A stretch of 64,000 nucleotides of DNA from the NCBI RefSeq assembly GCF_022695595.1, contig NZ_CP074380.1, forward strand, positions 1,860,001 through 1,924,000. The letters are read 5' to 3'. The translations under genes were made by a program, and so were the position numbers. Of this stretch, positions 17,497 to 26,418 are shown piece by piece. This stretch comes from Streptomyces sp. MST-110588 (GTDB taxonomy: Bacteria > Actinomycetota > Actinomycetes > Streptomycetales > Streptomycetaceae). Each line of letters opens with the position of its first letter. Position 1 is the first letter of the stretch. The notes beneath the pieces were generated by a model, which saw nothing but the letters and a program-made list of their open reading frames with translations, had not been told where the DNA came from and did no database searches.

Positions 17497-18363
17497 GTGA
17501 CCTTCGGCATCGCCCGGCCCGCGCATGTCTTTCTGCCCGCCTCCGCCGACTCCACCGCCCGACTGAGCCGCATGCTGGCGCCCTCCGAATGGGCCTCGGC
17601 GGGTATTCCTCCGCTGCGTGACGCCCAGGAGCTGGTCAGCGGTCTGTACGAGCGCCATGCGCCGGAGTTGTGCACCGCCGTCGTGGCCGTGCTGGACCTG
17701 GAGGACCGGGTGACCGCGAGTGCGTCGTTCGTCCAGCGTGCCGACGCTCCCGACGGCTGGGAGCTGCGCAACGCCCTCCTGGAACGGTTACGCCGGATCG
17801 TCGCGCACGACCTGAGGCTGCGTGCCCCTGTCCGTACGGCCGTACTGCTCTACTGCCGCCAGGGTGACGCGCGTTGGACGGAGACGGACGGCGCCTGGAT
17901 GTGGGGGCTGCGTGACGCGTGCACGCTGCACGGTCTGCGGTGCGGGGCCTACGTCACGCTGACGGCCGACGGCTGGCGGGTGCCGAGCGAGGACCGTGGC
18001 GGGAAACGACCGTGTGCGCTCGTGCGCCCGCTGCCTGATCAGGGGCGGGACCGGTCACAGGACCCGTCCCGCGATCTTGTGCAGTCGATGCCCCGGGAGC
18101 AGCCGTCGCAGCAGACCCGGCCACGGTCACCGGCGCGTCCGCTGTCGGCTCGGGGAGCCCGCACGGCTGACGGCATCCGGCCGGCGGCGGAAGTCCGGTC
18201 GACCGATGGCATCCGGTCGGCAGCCGGGGGTCGGTCGGTGGGCGGTGCGGCGACCGGGGCGATACCTGTGCCGGTAGGGAGCAGCGGTCCCCAGGCGACA
18301 GGGCGCGGCGACGACGGGGTGGCGTGGAGCCCGCGGCGGGCGACCGGTACGGCAGCCCGGTGA
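17497..18363 (+). CDS. Uncharacterised Streptomyces protein
   Basis: A 288-residue protein. The first 170 residues look folded (VTFGIARPAHVFLPASAD; ELVSGLYERHAPELCTAVVA; WMWGLRDACTLHGLRCGAYV), while the last 115 are disordered, rich in Arg, Ser, Pro and Gly, with a short internal repeat (TADGIRPAAEVR, STDGIRSAAGGR). GTG at 17497 has GGGAGG just upstream. It follows the helicase by 240 bp on the same strand. I recall a conserved homologue in other streptomycetes at the same place, but no known domain or function. It shows no signal peptide or membrane segment. Confidence 0.75.
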   Translation: MTFGIARPAHVFLPASADSTARLSRMLAPSEWASAGIPPLRDAQELVSGLYERHAPELCTAVVAVLDLEDRVTASASFVQRADAPDGWELRNALLERLRRIVAHDLRLRAPVRTAVLLYCRQGDARWTETDGAWMWGLRDACTLHGLRCGAYVTLTADGWRVPSEDRGGKRPCALVRPLPDQGRDRSQDPSRDLVQSMPREQPSQQTRPRSPARPLSARGARTADGIRPAAEVRSTDGIRSAAGGRSVGGAATGAIPVPVGSSGPQATGRGDDGVAWSPRRATGTAAR

Positions 18364-18679
18364 CGTCCCGGTCCTGTGCCACTGCCGTACCGCAGCGTCC
18401 CCTTCAGGCGAATCCCCTTTAGGCTAGTCCGCTTTGGGGGTGAGCCCTGGGGGCGTTCACCGGCCTTTCGTACCGGTCGCCCGTCGTCCCATCGTCTCGC
18501 CGTCTCGTCCTCTGCGCACGGACCCGGCGCCGGCCGTTGACCGGTCACCGGGGGATGCAGCGAGACGGAGGCGCAGAGCCGCGGAGGCACAGAGGAGAGG
18601 CACGGACGCCCGGGGCAGGGAGGCGCGGCAGCGAGCCCGGTCGGTCCGGTGACCGCCGGGCTGCTCCCTGCCGCTCCCG
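18364..18679. other. Intergenic region between converging genes, nothing recognised
   Basis: 316 bp. No strong hairpin stands out. A TAGGCT hexamer (18420-18425) faces right but no gene follows. The short frame 18434-18652 has no ribosome site or plausible protein. Confidence 0.4.
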
Positions 18680-19350
18680 CTAGGCGCTCGCGCCGAGGAT
18701 CGCGTTGATCCGCTGCGGGTCGCCGCAGACGATCAGCAGGGATCCGGCCCGGGCCATGGCGGTGGACAGCGCACGCACGGTGGCTTCCTCGGTGCCGCCG
18801 TTGACCGCGGCGACCACGACGGGACGCCCCGTGACACGCTCGGCGGCGGCCTGCGCGTAGAACACGTCGTCCGCGGCGTCGTGCTGCGCCCAGTAGGACG
18901 CCTCGCCGAAGGACAGCTCGTGCGCGGCCCAGGGGTGATTCTCGCCGGTGGTCAGCACCAGGATCTCGCCCGGCGCGCGCCCGGACTCCAGCAACAGGTC
19001 GACGGCCTCGTCGGCGGCGTCGATCGCCCCGCCGTCCGGTGCCGGGATCAACTGGAGCTGGGGTCCGGAAGCGGCGCCGGTGCCGGAACCGGTGTCACCG
19101 GTGGGGGCGGCGGACTGCTTGCCGGGGCCCGGGCGCTGGGCCGGCGGAGCCGCGACCGGCCCGCGGGGCGGAGCGGCGGGTCCGGGCTTGCCGGGGCGGG
19201 CACTGGCCGCGGGCGCTCCGCGCGGAGGCGCGGGGCGGGGCCGGGACCAGGAACAGGACGGGGGGTCGGCGCGGTGCGGCCGGCGGCCGGAGTTGCGCGG
19301 GGACCCGGGACACTCTCGTGAATCTGAGGCTCCTCGGGGATGAGAGGCAT
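18680..19350 (-). CDS. Uncharacterised conserved protein, frameshifted in its disordered N-terminal part
   Basis: The folded part (last 125 residues) reads LQLIPAPDGGAIDAADEAVD, LLLESGRAPGEILVLTTGE, HPWAAHELSFGEASYWAQHD, and ends SLLIVCGDPQRINAILG. This looks like a Rossmann-like fold of unknown function. The N-terminus MPLIPEEPQIHESVPGP begins at ATG 19350 in another frame. One added base in the G-rich stretch around 19232-19240 joins them through a Pro/Ala/Arg linker, giving about 223 residues. Without correction only 18680-19051 is readable in one frame, starting at an internal ATG. No Shine-Dalgarno precedes 19350; TAGACA sits 7 nt upstream, so the message may be leaderless. It lies 66 bp downstream of rnhB on the same strand. 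Confidence 0.65.
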
Positions 19351-19416
19351 AAAGGGATGTCTATCAAACGTAGGTGCGGAACGCGTCAGCGGGTACCGAA
19401 TTCACGTCCGCACCGC

Positions 19417-20118
19417 TCAGAAGTCGAAGCCGAGTTGGCCACCGGCCTCCAGAGCGGCTGATTCAGGTGTCATGCGCACTTTCTTCAGGTGCTGCCAGCG
19501 GGGCAGCGCGTCCATGTAGGACCACGACACCCGGTGGTGCGGCGTGGGGCCGTACTCCTCCAGGGCCGTGCGGTGCGCCGGTGACGGGTACCCGGCGTTG
19601 TCCGCGAAGGCGAAGTCCGCGTGTACACCGTCGAGTTCGGCCATCATGGCGTCGCGTCGCACCTTGGCGATCACCGAGGCCGCGGCGACCGCGACACAGG
19701 ACTGATCCCCCTTGATGACCGTACGAACCCTCCAGGGCGCACCGAGGTAGTCGTGCTTGCCGTCGAGGATGACCGCGTCCGGGCGGACCGGAAGCCCCTC
19801 CAGAGCCCGTACGGCCGCCAGTCGCAGTGCCGCGGTCATGCCCAGCTCGTCGATCTCCTGCGCGGTGGCGTGCCCCAGGGCGTAGGCCGTGACCCAGTCG
19901 CCGAGGAGTGCGGCGAGTTCGGTCCGGCGCTTGGGTGTCAGGAGCTTGGAGTCGGTGAGTCCGGCGGGCGGGCGGCGCAGTCCGGTGACGGCAGCGCAGA
20001 CGCTCACCGGGCCGGCCCAGGCACCGCGGCCGACTTCGTCTACTCCCGCGACGATCTTGGCGCCCGTGGTGGCGCGGAGTGATCGCTCGACGGTGTGGGT
20101 TGGGGGCTCGTACGGCAT
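19417..20118 (-). CDS. rnhB: Ribonuclease HII
   Basis: Removes RNA from RNA-DNA hybrids and single ribonucleotides misincorporated in DNA. 233 residues. The active site is clear: [16 protein letters not shown] supplies the conserved Asp-Glu, [12 protein letters not shown] follows, VILDGKHDY supplies the next Asp, and [13 protein letters not shown] the substrate-binding Ser-Lys region. ATG at 20118 is chosen by the family N-terminus ([16 protein letters not shown]). A frame 14 codons longer lacks support. No clear ribosome site is seen; TTTAGGCG about 30 bp upstream may be the -10. It is first in a possible two-gene unit with the gene ending at 18680. Confidence 0.95.
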   Translation of the reverse strand: MPYEPPTHTVERSLRATTGAKIVAGVDEVGRGAWAGPVSVCAAVTGLRRPPAGLTDSKLLTPKRRTELAALLGDWVTAYALGHATAQEIDELGMTAALRLAAVRALEGLPVRPDAVILDGKHDYLGAPWRVRTVIKGDQSCVAVAAASVIAKVRRDAMMAELDGVHADFAFADNAGYPSPAHRTALEEYGPTPHHRVSWSYMDALPRWQHLKKVRMTPESAALEAGGQLGFDF

Positions 20119-20649
20119 GGCGCCAGTCAGGGTACGCCTAAACGCGGCGGGCGTCCGCATCGGGCGTGGCCGGGGCCCGCCCCACCCCTCTCACCTGGGC
20201 CGATGAGGCGTACGGGGGCCCGGCCCCGACCAGCCACCGCCGGCGCCGGGCAACGGCCCCGGGAGGTCCCGCCGGGGCTTGTGCCGCAGGCCCGGCAAGC
20301 GTCGGGGCGCGATCGGACGGAGTACGGCTTCGCCTGATGCCGAGAACCGGACGGCGAGGCGGGCAGGGCGAGCCGGAGCGGGGCGATGCCGGGCGTCCGG
20401 CCGGACGGAAAGTGGAGGATCGCATTCCGGTTGCGGCCTTCAACTGCCCGCCTGTCGACTCGGGTTGAATGGTCGGCGGTACGGGCACCCTGGCGCGTCG
20501 GCAGGCTGCACCGACAGGCCGACGTGCGCGGGACTGGCGACGGACGGGCCCGCCGGTCCCGCACTCGTCAGCCCCGCGCACGCCGCCGGTGGCTCCCATG
20601 GCCGTACGGAAGCAGCGCACTGGCAACAGCCCGTACCCGGGCGGCTCGC
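20119..20649. other. Intergenic region, no gene supported
   Basis: 531 bp upstream of rnhB and downstream of the ADP-ribosylglycohydrolase gene. All frames that cross it are shadows with unusual Arg-rich composition and no leader. I see no strong hairpin or repeat. Confidence 0.4.
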
Positions 20650-21558
20650 TCAGGCGGCGCGGGCCGGCACCCAGGCAGGGAGGGGTTCGGTGCGGTCCAG
20701 CCAGTCCCGGGGCGGGGCGCCGCCCTCGGAGGCGCCGACGATCCCTCCGACGATCGCGCACGTCGTGTCCACGTCACCGCCGGCCTGGGCCGTGGCCCAG
20801 AAAGCGTCCTCGTACGCACCCAGGTGACGTGCCGCGGCCCACAGCGTGAACGGCACGGTGTCGTGGGCACTGGTGCGCCGCCCGCAGCCGAGCACCGCGG
20901 CGACCGTGCCCGCGTCGCCGTAGTCGAGCATGTCCCTGGCGCGCCGCAGACCGGCCTGGACGGCGCTGCGCGGGATCAGCTCCAGCACGCCGTCCAGCAG
21001 CTCCTCCGGCTTGGTTCCGCGGGCCGGACCGGCGGCGATGGCCGCCGCGGCGGCGACCGCCATCGCTCCGACGACCGCCTCGCGGTGCTGGTGGGTGGTG
21101 TAGGCGGAGATCTCCGCCTGATGCGTGGCCTGCTCGGGGTCATCGGCGTACCAGGCCCCGAGCGGGGCGATACGCATGGCGGCGCCGTTGCCCCATGACC
21201 CCTGGCCCTTGAAGAGGCCGGCCGCCAGCTCCCGCCAGTCGCCGCCCTCGCGGATCAGCCGGAGCATACGGCTGACCGCCGGGCCGTAGCCGCGGTCGAC
21301 GTCGTGGTGCTCGGCGAAGGACAGGGCGAGCGCGTCCTGGTCGATGCGGCCGTGCGCGGTGAGCACGGCCAGCACCGAGCAGGCCATCTCGGTGTCGTCG
21401 GTCCACTGCCAGGGAGCGGGCGGAAGCCGGCGCTGCTTGAGCTCGGGGTAGTGGACGGGGACGAAGAACTGGGATCCGAGGGCATCGCCCACGGACAGTC
21501 CTCGCAGGCTTGCGAGGGCCCGCTCGAAGCGGTCTGCGTCACGGTGGTCGGCGGTCAT
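20650..21558 (-). CDS. ADP-ribosylglycohydrolase (DraG-type) family protein
   Basis: A 302-residue helical enzyme that removes ADP-ribose from modified proteins or small molecules. The di-metal site is recognisable: WQWTDDTEMACSVLAVL near the N-terminus (TDDTE motif) and GGDVDTTCAIVGGIVGA near the C-terminus (GxDxDT motif). GNGAAMRIAPLGAW is the substrate-loop signature. ATG at 21558 is 11 bp after the stop of the histidine phosphatase gene. No Shine-Dalgarno is seen, and TAGAGT lies 8 nt upstream, so a leaderless transcript or coupling to the upstream gene is possible. The substrate is unknown. Confidence 0.92.
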   Translation of the reverse strand: MTADHRDADRFERALASLRGLSVGDALGSQFFVPVHYPELKQRRLPPAPWQWTDDTEMACSVLAVLTAHGRIDQDALALSFAEHHDVDRGYGPAVSRMLRLIREGGDWRELAAGLFKGQGSWGNGAAMRIAPLGAWYADDPEQATHQAEISAYTTHQHREAVVGAMAVAAAAAIAAGPARGTKPEELLDGVLELIPRSAVQAGLRRARDMLDYGDAGTVAAVLGCGRRTSAHDTVPFTLWAAARHLGAYEDAFWATAQAGGDVDTTCAIVGGIVGASEGGAPPRDWLDRTEPLPAWVPARAA

Positions 21559-21569
21559 CGGTGTGCACT

Positions 21570-22229
21570 CTAACCGGTGATGCCGTACGGCTCCGGTTCA
21601 CGCCAGCGCTCGAACGGGCGGTCCAGTGAGTAACGCCCGTCCGGACCGAGCAGCAGCGTGCGCCACTCGGCGTTGCCCGGGTTGGCCAGCGACTCGAATT
21701 CCGCCACGGTCCAGTGGAACCACCGCATACAGAACAGCCGCATGGTCAGCCCGTGGGTGACGATCAGGACGTTGGGCGGGTGGTCCGGGTCCTCGAAGCT
21801 GCGCCACAGGCTCTCCAGGAACGCTCCCACCCGGTCGTAGACGTCCGCGCCGGACTCGCCCTGCGCGAAGCGGTAGAAGAAGTGCCCGTAGGCGTCGCGG
21901 TACGCCTTCTGCCGCCGTACGTCGTCCCGGTCCTGCCAGTTGCCCCAGTCCTGCTCACGCAGCCTGGGCTCCTCGCGGACCCGGACCCGCGTCGCGTCCA
22001 GGCCCAGCGCCTGGAAGGTCTGGTGCGTGCGGCGGTAGGGCGAGACGTAGGCGGATATCCGCTCGCCGCCGAACATCCCGCGCACCGGCTCTCCGGCCTC
22101 CTCCGCCTGCCGCAGCCCGGCCTTGGTCAGGCTGAGCGCGTGGTCGGGCTCTCGCTCGTACACCGTGTCGTCGATATTCCCCTCCGATTCGCCGTGCCGG
22201 ATGAGGACTATGCGTCGGGGCCGTGCCAT
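21570..22229 (-). CDS. Histidine phosphatase family protein (phosphoglycerate mutase-like)
   Basis: A 219-residue phosphatase with the RHG motif (IVLIRHGESEGN) supplying the phospho-accepting His, a second catalytic His in VLIVTHGLTMRLF, and the phosphate-pocket Arg in YVSPYRRTHQTF. REQDWGNWQDRDD is the family's acid loop. ATG at 22229 has AGGGTGG upstream. It is probably a broad small-molecule phosphatase rather than the glycolytic mutase. It lies just upstream of the ADP-ribosylglycohydrolase gene (11 bp gap), and the two probably form an operon. Confidence 0.92.
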   Translation of the reverse strand: MARPRRIVLIRHGESEGNIDDTVYEREPDHALSLTKAGLRQAEEAGEPVRGMFGGERISAYVSPYRRTHQTFQALGLDATRVRVREEPRLREQDWGNWQDRDDVRRQKAYRDAYGHFFYRFAQGESGADVYDRVGAFLESLWRSFEDPDHPPNVLIVTHGLTMRLFCMRWFHWTVAEFESLANPGNAEWRTLLLGPDGRYSLDRPFERWREPEPYGITG

Positions 22230-22438
22230 GCCGCCACCCTAAAACGCCTGCCCTGTACATGCCTCGTACGGCTGTCGTTCTCCTGAGGGCCCCTGCGTGC
22301 CCGGGGCCTCCACGCCCTCATCGCGGACCGCCACAGACCACCGCGAGCCACCACAGGCCACCACAGAACGCCTCGAACGCTTCGAACGGTCGCGCGCGTG
22401 CCGAGCCCCGGTCCACGGCCCGCCCATACCGCTCGCGC

Positions 22439-24064
22439 TCACCGCGCCGGTATCAGGTGACCCCGGCGTATCTCGCACCGCCGACCGGTGAAGTGCCGGG
22501 CCAGGTCGCGGTCGTGCGAGACCACGACCAGGGCGCCGGGCCAGGCCGCCAGCGCCTTCTCCAGTTCCTCCACAAGGTCCAGGGCCAGGTGGTTGGTGGG
22601 CTCGTCGAGCAGGAGGAGGTCGGCGGGACGGGCCAGCAGCCGGGCCAGGGCCAGCCGCCGCCGCTGGCCGACGGAGAGCGCGCCGACCGGCACGGTCAGG
22701 TCCCGCTCGCGGAACAGGCCGAAGGACAGCAGCAGTTCGGACAGCTCCCCGTCGTCACCGGGCAGCCCTTGCCCGAAGGCCGTCAGCAGCCGTTCCCGCG
22801 GACGGCGGACCGGTATCTCCTGGGCGAGGTAGCCGATGCGCCCGCGCCGCACGACCGTGCCCGCGTCCGGCTGCCGGACGCCCGCCAGCACGCCCAGCAA
22901 CGTGCTCTTCCCCGCACCGTTGGCTCCCTGGACCAGCAGTCGCTCCCCCGCCGCGACGGCCAGCCCGTCCACCGCCAGCCGGTCCCCCACCCGCACCCCG
23001 ACGAGCTCGACGAGAGTGCCCTGGGCCGCCGTGGCGTGCGACGGCATCCGGAAGCGCAGCGGTTCGGGGGGCTTGGGCACCGGTTCCGCCCGCAGTCTGC
23101 GCAGCCGTTCCTGGGCGTTGCGCACCCGGCCGGCCACCGAGGACTGCACGCGCCCCTTGTCGCGGTCGTACGCCATTTTGTTGTTGTCCTTCATCGCCCG
23201 GCCCGGTGCGACGCTGCGCGCGGTCGTCGCCGCGAAGTCCGTCAGTCGTGCCACCTCCGCACACCACTGTGCGTACTCCTGCTCCCACCGCCGCCGGGCG
23301 GCTTCCTTCGCGGCGAGGAAGGTGCCGTATCCGCCGCCGTGGCGCACGACCGTGCGCCGGTCGGCATCCACCTCGACGATCGTCGTGGCGACCCGCCGCA
23401 GGAAGAGCCGGTCGTGCGAGACCGCCACGAGCGTTCCGCGGTGGGCCAGCAGCGCGCCCTCCAGCCATTCCAGGGCCGCCGCGTCCAGGTGGTTGGTCGG
23501 TTCGTCCAGCAGCATCACCTCCGGTGCCGCCGCGATCAGACAGGCGAGGCCGAGCCGCGCCTGTTCACCACCGGAGAGGCTGCCGAGCGTCCTGTGCCGC
23601 GTTATGTGGTCGAGACCGAGGCCGTGCAGGGCCTTGTCGACGCGGGCGTCGGCTTCGTACCCGCCCCGCAGCTCGAAGAGGGTGAGCAGGTTGCCGTACT
23701 CCTCAAGCAGCGCCGGCTCCGCCGTCCCGGCGGCACCCATCCGGCCCTCCAGTTCACGCAGCCGGCGCTCCATGCCGCGCAGTTCCGCGAGCGCGGCGTC
23801 CACCGCCTCCTGGACCGTCCGGTCCGGGGGAAGGCCGGGTGTCTGGCCGAGACGGGCCGCCCCGCCCTCGGCGACCAGCACCGCCCGGCCGTCGTCCGGC
23901 CGCTCCGCACCGGCGAGGAGCCGCAGGAGCGTCGACTTGCACGCACCGTTCTCCCCCACGACCCCGACGCGGTCGCCGGGACGTATCGCCAATGAGACTC
24001 CCTCCAGCAAGGGGCGGTCACCATAGGACTTGGTCACTTCGTGCAGCGCGATCTGTGTGGGCAA
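22439..24064 (-). CDS. ABC-F family ATP-binding protein with altered first Walker A
   Basis: 541 residues with two ABC domains and no membrane segment, as in ABC-F proteins that act on the ribosome or protect it from antibiotics. NBD1: GENGACKST, LSGGEQARLGLA, MLLDEPTNHLD. NBD2: GANGAGKST, LSVGQRRRLALARLL, LLLDEPTNHLALD. The linker between them is charged (KMAYDRDKGRVQSSVAGR). The glycine before the Walker A lysine in NBD1 is Cys (codon at 23939-23941), one base from Gly. TTG at 24064 is the start: GGAGG lies 6 nt upstream and LPTQIALHEVTKSYGD matches the family. It is divergent from a TetR gene. Drug protection is a guess from family and context. Confidence 0.9.
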   Translation of the reverse strand: MPTQIALHEVTKSYGDRPLLEGVSLAIRPGDRVGVVGENGACKSTLLRLLAGAERPDDGRAVLVAEGGAARLGQTPGLPPDRTVQEAVDAALAELRGMERRLRELEGRMGAAGTAEPALLEEYGNLLTLFELRGGYEADARVDKALHGLGLDHITRHRTLGSLSGGEQARLGLACLIAAAPEVMLLDEPTNHLDAAALEWLEGALLAHRGTLVAVSHDRLFLRRVATTIVEVDADRRTVVRHGGGYGTFLAAKEAARRRWEQEYAQWCAEVARLTDFAATTARSVAPGRAMKDNNKMAYDRDKGRVQSSVAGRVRNAQERLRRLRAEPVPKPPEPLRFRMPSHATAAQGTLVELVGVRVGDRLAVDGLAVAAGERLLVQGANGAGKSTLLGVLAGVRQPDAGTVVRRGRIGYLAQEIPVRRPRERLLTAFGQGLPGDDGELSELLLSFGLFRERDLTVPVGALSVGQRRRLALARLLARPADLLLLDEPTNHLALDLVEELEKALAAWPGALVVVSHDRDLARHFTGRRCEIRRGHLIPAR

Positions 24065-24129
24065 TCGGTACCTCCGGACGCGGACGGGCTGGCTTCGGAC
24101 AGGAACGGCGGGGCGACACAACGACGCCA

Positions 24130-24199
24130 AATGCTACGGCTGTTGCATTACGATGATGATGGCACAGTCGACCCGACTAACGCAACTGGAGTTGCAGTT
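24130..24199. promoter_or_regulatory. Divergent control region with candidate TetR operator
   Basis: At 24179-24199 the arms AACGCAACT and AGTTGCAGTT surround a perfect 14-bp palindrome GCAACTGGAGTTGC (24182-24195). Upstream, AATGC/GCATT (24130-24134 with 24145-24149) forms a second dyad. TACGAT at 24149-24154 could be the -10 for the TetR gene. The palindrome overlaps the presumed ribosome site (CTGGAG), so binding would block the TetR message and perhaps the ABC-F promoter on the other side. Confidence 0.6.
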
Positions 24200-24902
24200 G
24201 ACCGAGAAATCCGAGGCCGCCGCGCCGGCGCCGGGCAGCCGCCGCCCCGGCGGGCGCACCGCCCGCACCCGCGCCGCCGTCCGCGACGCCGTCCTGACGG
24301 GACTGGTCGAATACGGCTACCCCGGCCTGACCGTGGAGTACGTGGCCGAGCACTCCGGCGTCCACAAGACGACGCTCTACCGCCGGTGGGGCGGGGTGGA
24401 GGGGCTGGTCGCCGACGCCCTGGACCTGGCCGGCGAGGACACCTGGACACCGCCCGACACCGGCTCGCTGGAGGGTGATCTGCGCGCGCTCGCCCACGAG
24501 GTCCTGGAGTCCTTCACCGACCCGGCCGTCGCCGCGTCCGCCTCCGCCGTCATCGCCGCCGCGTTCCGTTCGCAACAGGCCGCCGACGCGCTGCGCGCCT
24601 ATTACGGCGAGCGCTTCACGCGCTGCGAGGCCATCGTCGGGCGCGCCGTGGAGCGCGGCGAACTGGCCCCGGGCCCGCACGAGCGCATCGACGCCGGCGC
24701 GCTCGTACGAGCCGTCTCGGCACCGCTGCTCTTCCGCCTGATCATCACCCGCGAACCCGTCGACGGCAGGAGCGCCGACCAGGCCGCCGCGGCAGCCCTC
24801 GCCGCCGCTCGCGCCGGGGTGTTCACCGCGGCGGCAAGCGGGTCGGAGCCGGTCCCGGGAACGGCCCCCTCCGGCGCCGCCTCACCGACAGCCTCGGCCT
24901 GA
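24198..24902 (+). CDS. TetR-family transcriptional regulator
   Basis: About 234 residues. The N-terminal helix-turn-helix reads VEYVAEHSGVHKTTLYRRWG. The C-terminal ligand domain starts PPDTGSLEGDLRALAHEVLE and ends in a Gly/Ala/Pro-rich tail. I prefer the TTG at 24198, with GGAG 6 nt before it; ATGs at 24153-24159 would add 13-15 residues but have no ribosome site. It diverges from the ABC-F gene and probably represses it and itself through the palindrome overlapping its start. It resembles the second TetR gene at 27984 in the helix-turn-helix and in the PPDTG(S/T)L motif, and the two share operator sequence. Confidence 0.88.
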   Translation: MTEKSEAAAPAPGSRRPGGRTARTRAAVRDAVLTGLVEYGYPGLTVEYVAEHSGVHKTTLYRRWGGVEGLVADALDLAGEDTWTPPDTGSLEGDLRALAHEVLESFTDPAVAASASAVIAAAFRSQQAADALRAYYGERFTRCEAIVGRAVERGELAPGPHERIDAGALVRAVSAPLLFRLIITREPVDGRSADQAAAAALAAARAGVFTAAASGSEPVPGTAPSGAASPTASA

Positions 24903-25117
24903 ACCGTCGGCGGCGTACGGCGCGGAGCGCGAGGACGCGCCTGTCACGCCGGTCACGCACCCCGACGCGCCCCTCACGGCACAGACCGCCCGCACCACAC
25001 CCCGCCGCAACCGGCAGCGCCCGGGCGGGCGGCGCGTGTGTCACCAGGCGCCGCCCATAAGGGAGTTCAGGCCTGGGCAACAGATGGCAGGCAGTGATGC
25101 CGGGCACGTCTGAGCCG

Positions 25118-25123
25118 TACGAT
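25118..25123 (+). promoter_or_regulatory. Leaderless -10 box for the DUF4937 gene
   Basis: TACGAT (TANNNT type) lies 6 nt before the GTG start at 25130, which places the transcription start at or near the start codon. No Shine-Dalgarno is present. Confidence 0.6.
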
Positions 25124-25129
25124 GGCGCG

Positions 25130-25738
25130 GTGCTGGTCAAGTGGATTAGTTGCACAGTCGTGGACCGTCGGGGTTTCGAACGGGGGCAGCGGAAATGGGC
25201 GGGGCTTCTGGGGGAGCCGGGGTTCCGCGGGCAGGGCGGCGGCTGGAGCAGGTCCCGGCCCGGTGTCGCGCACCTCGTCGCCTTCTGGGAGAGCAGGGCG
25301 TTCTACGACTCCTTCATGGCCCGCTCCCACGACCGGCTGGCGGCGGCACAAACAGGTACGTACAAGGACATCCGAGTCCGCCTTTTCGAGCATGAACTCG
25401 ATGTGAAGGTGGGGTTCCGGCCCGTCTTCACGGACGCCGATGTGCTGCGGATCGCGCACTGCCAGGTACGGGGCAATCGCGTGGACCACTTCATGCTGAT
25501 GCAGGAGAAGGTCTGGAACCCGGCGATGGCGGGATCGCCGGGCATGCTGCGCGGGCTGCTGGGGCGCGCTCCGGGAGAGGAGTTCCTGATTCTTTCGATG
25601 TGGGAGTCGGCGGCCGAGCGGGGGAAGTACCGGCCGGAGCGGGTGGAACGGCTGGCGCTGCGCGCGCAGACGGAGGCGGACGTACGGGTCGTGACGGGGG
25701 ACGTGGCCGACCTCGAACCGTCGTGGACGGTGGTGTGA
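25130..25738 (+). CDS. DUF4937 (YdbC-like) family protein
   Basis: A 202-residue cytoplasmic protein built of two similar halves, each like a dimeric alpha-beta barrel: the first opens LVKWISCTVVDRRGF and carries VAHLVAFWESRAFYDSFM, the second has VLRIAHCQVRGNRVDHFMLM and EEFLILSMWESAAERGKY. Families of this fold include monooxygenases and stress proteins, but no function is established for this one. GTG at 25130 is preferred over ATG 25094, since the residues upstream do not belong to the family and a -10 box fits a leaderless start. It stands alone, followed by a 14-bp repeat array. Confidence 0.85.
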   Translation: MLVKWISCTVVDRRGFERGQRKWAGLLGEPGFRGQGGGWSRSRPGVAHLVAFWESRAFYDSFMARSHDRLAAAQTGTYKDIRVRLFEHELDVKVGFRPVFTDADVLRIAHCQVRGNRVDHFMLMQEKVWNPAMAGSPGMLRGLLGRAPGEEFLILSMWESAAERGKYRPERVERLALRAQTEADVRVVTGDVADLEPSWTVV

Positions 25739-25791
25739 AGCGGGGTTCCGGAGAGGGGGCCCGGAAGAGGGAACCCTGGGGCGCAGCCTCC

Positions 25792-25889
25792 GAAGCGCGA
25801 ACGCCGAAGTGAGAGCCTCGAAACGCGAGCCTCGAAGCGTGAGTTTTGAAGCGTGAGCCTTGGAGCGTGAGTTTTGAAGCGTGAACGCC
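25792..25889. repeat. Seven tandem 14-bp repeats
   Basis: Units at 25792, 25806, 25820, 25834, 25848, 25862 and 25876, each 14 bp, consensus GAAGCGTGAGCCTT with variation in the last four bases (ACGCC, CCTC, TTTT, CCTT). The array fills most of the gap between the DUF4937 and VOC genes. 14 is not a multiple of three, so it is not coding. Confidence 0.9.
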
Positions 25890-25958
25890 GAACTCGGCGT
25901 CGCCGTCGCCGCATTGCCGCGCCCAGATCCGCCCCGCCCTCCGGCCACGCGGAAGAGC

Positions 25959-25964
25959 TAAGCT
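25959..25964 (+). promoter_or_regulatory. Leaderless -10 box for the VOC gene
   Basis: TAAGCT ends 7 nt before the ATG at 25972; no ribosome-binding site is visible between them. Confidence 0.6.
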
Positions 25965-25971
25965 GAAGATC

Positions 25972-26376
25972 ATGGACGCCTTGTATCCGCGCCTTCTGGT
26001 GGAGGATTTCGAAACCTCGGTCACCTTCTGGCAAGCCGCGCTCCGCGATCTCCTGGACATCGAGCCCGTGAAGGTCATACCCCAGGCCGGCTACGCCAAC
26101 TGGGACCTGGACGGCCAGGCCGTGCTCGTCCTCTTCTCGCGTGCGGCCCTCGCCAAGGCCGTCGGTACCGACAACCTGCCGGTCCGCTCCACGGCCCAGG
26201 ACTCCGCCATGCTGGTGTTGCGCGTCCCGGACGTGGACGACGCCGCCGGCCGCCTCGCCGCGCACGGCGCCGCCCCCGTCACCGAGCCGCAGGACCGCCC
26301 GGACTGGGGGCCGAATCTGCGGACGGCCCATCTGCGGGCCCCTGACGGTACGTTGGTGGAACTCCAGTCCTACTGA
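25972..26376 (+). CDS. VOC (glyoxalase/bleomycin-resistance fold) family protein
   Basis: 134 residues, one vicinal-oxygen-chelate unit made of two beta-alpha-beta-beta-beta modules: first LYPRLLVEDFETSVTFWQ, second AMLVLRVPDVDDAAGRLAAH, ending LRAPDGTLVELQSY with the usual metal-ligand Glu. Such proteins work as dimers and may be lyases, dioxygenases or drug-binding proteins; the substrate here is unknown. The start is the ATG at 25972, probably leaderless. It is 42 bp upstream of the TerD-like gene, so the two may be co-transcribed. Confidence 0.88.
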   Translation: MDALYPRLLVEDFETSVTFWQAALRDLLDIEPVKVIPQAGYANWDLDGQAVLVLFSRAALAKAVGTDNLPVRSTAQDSAMLVLRVPDVDDAAGRLAAHGAAPVTEPQDRPDWGPNLRTAHLRAPDGTLVELQSY

Positions 26377-26418
26377 GCAGCCCGTACGGTCAACGCGCCT
26401 CCATAGAAGGGACGTCCG

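Noticed and set aside
22230..22438. Possible small gene between the histidine phosphatase and ABC-F genes.
   Set aside because: The 209-bp gap has repeated GCCACCACAG motifs but no frame with a leader.
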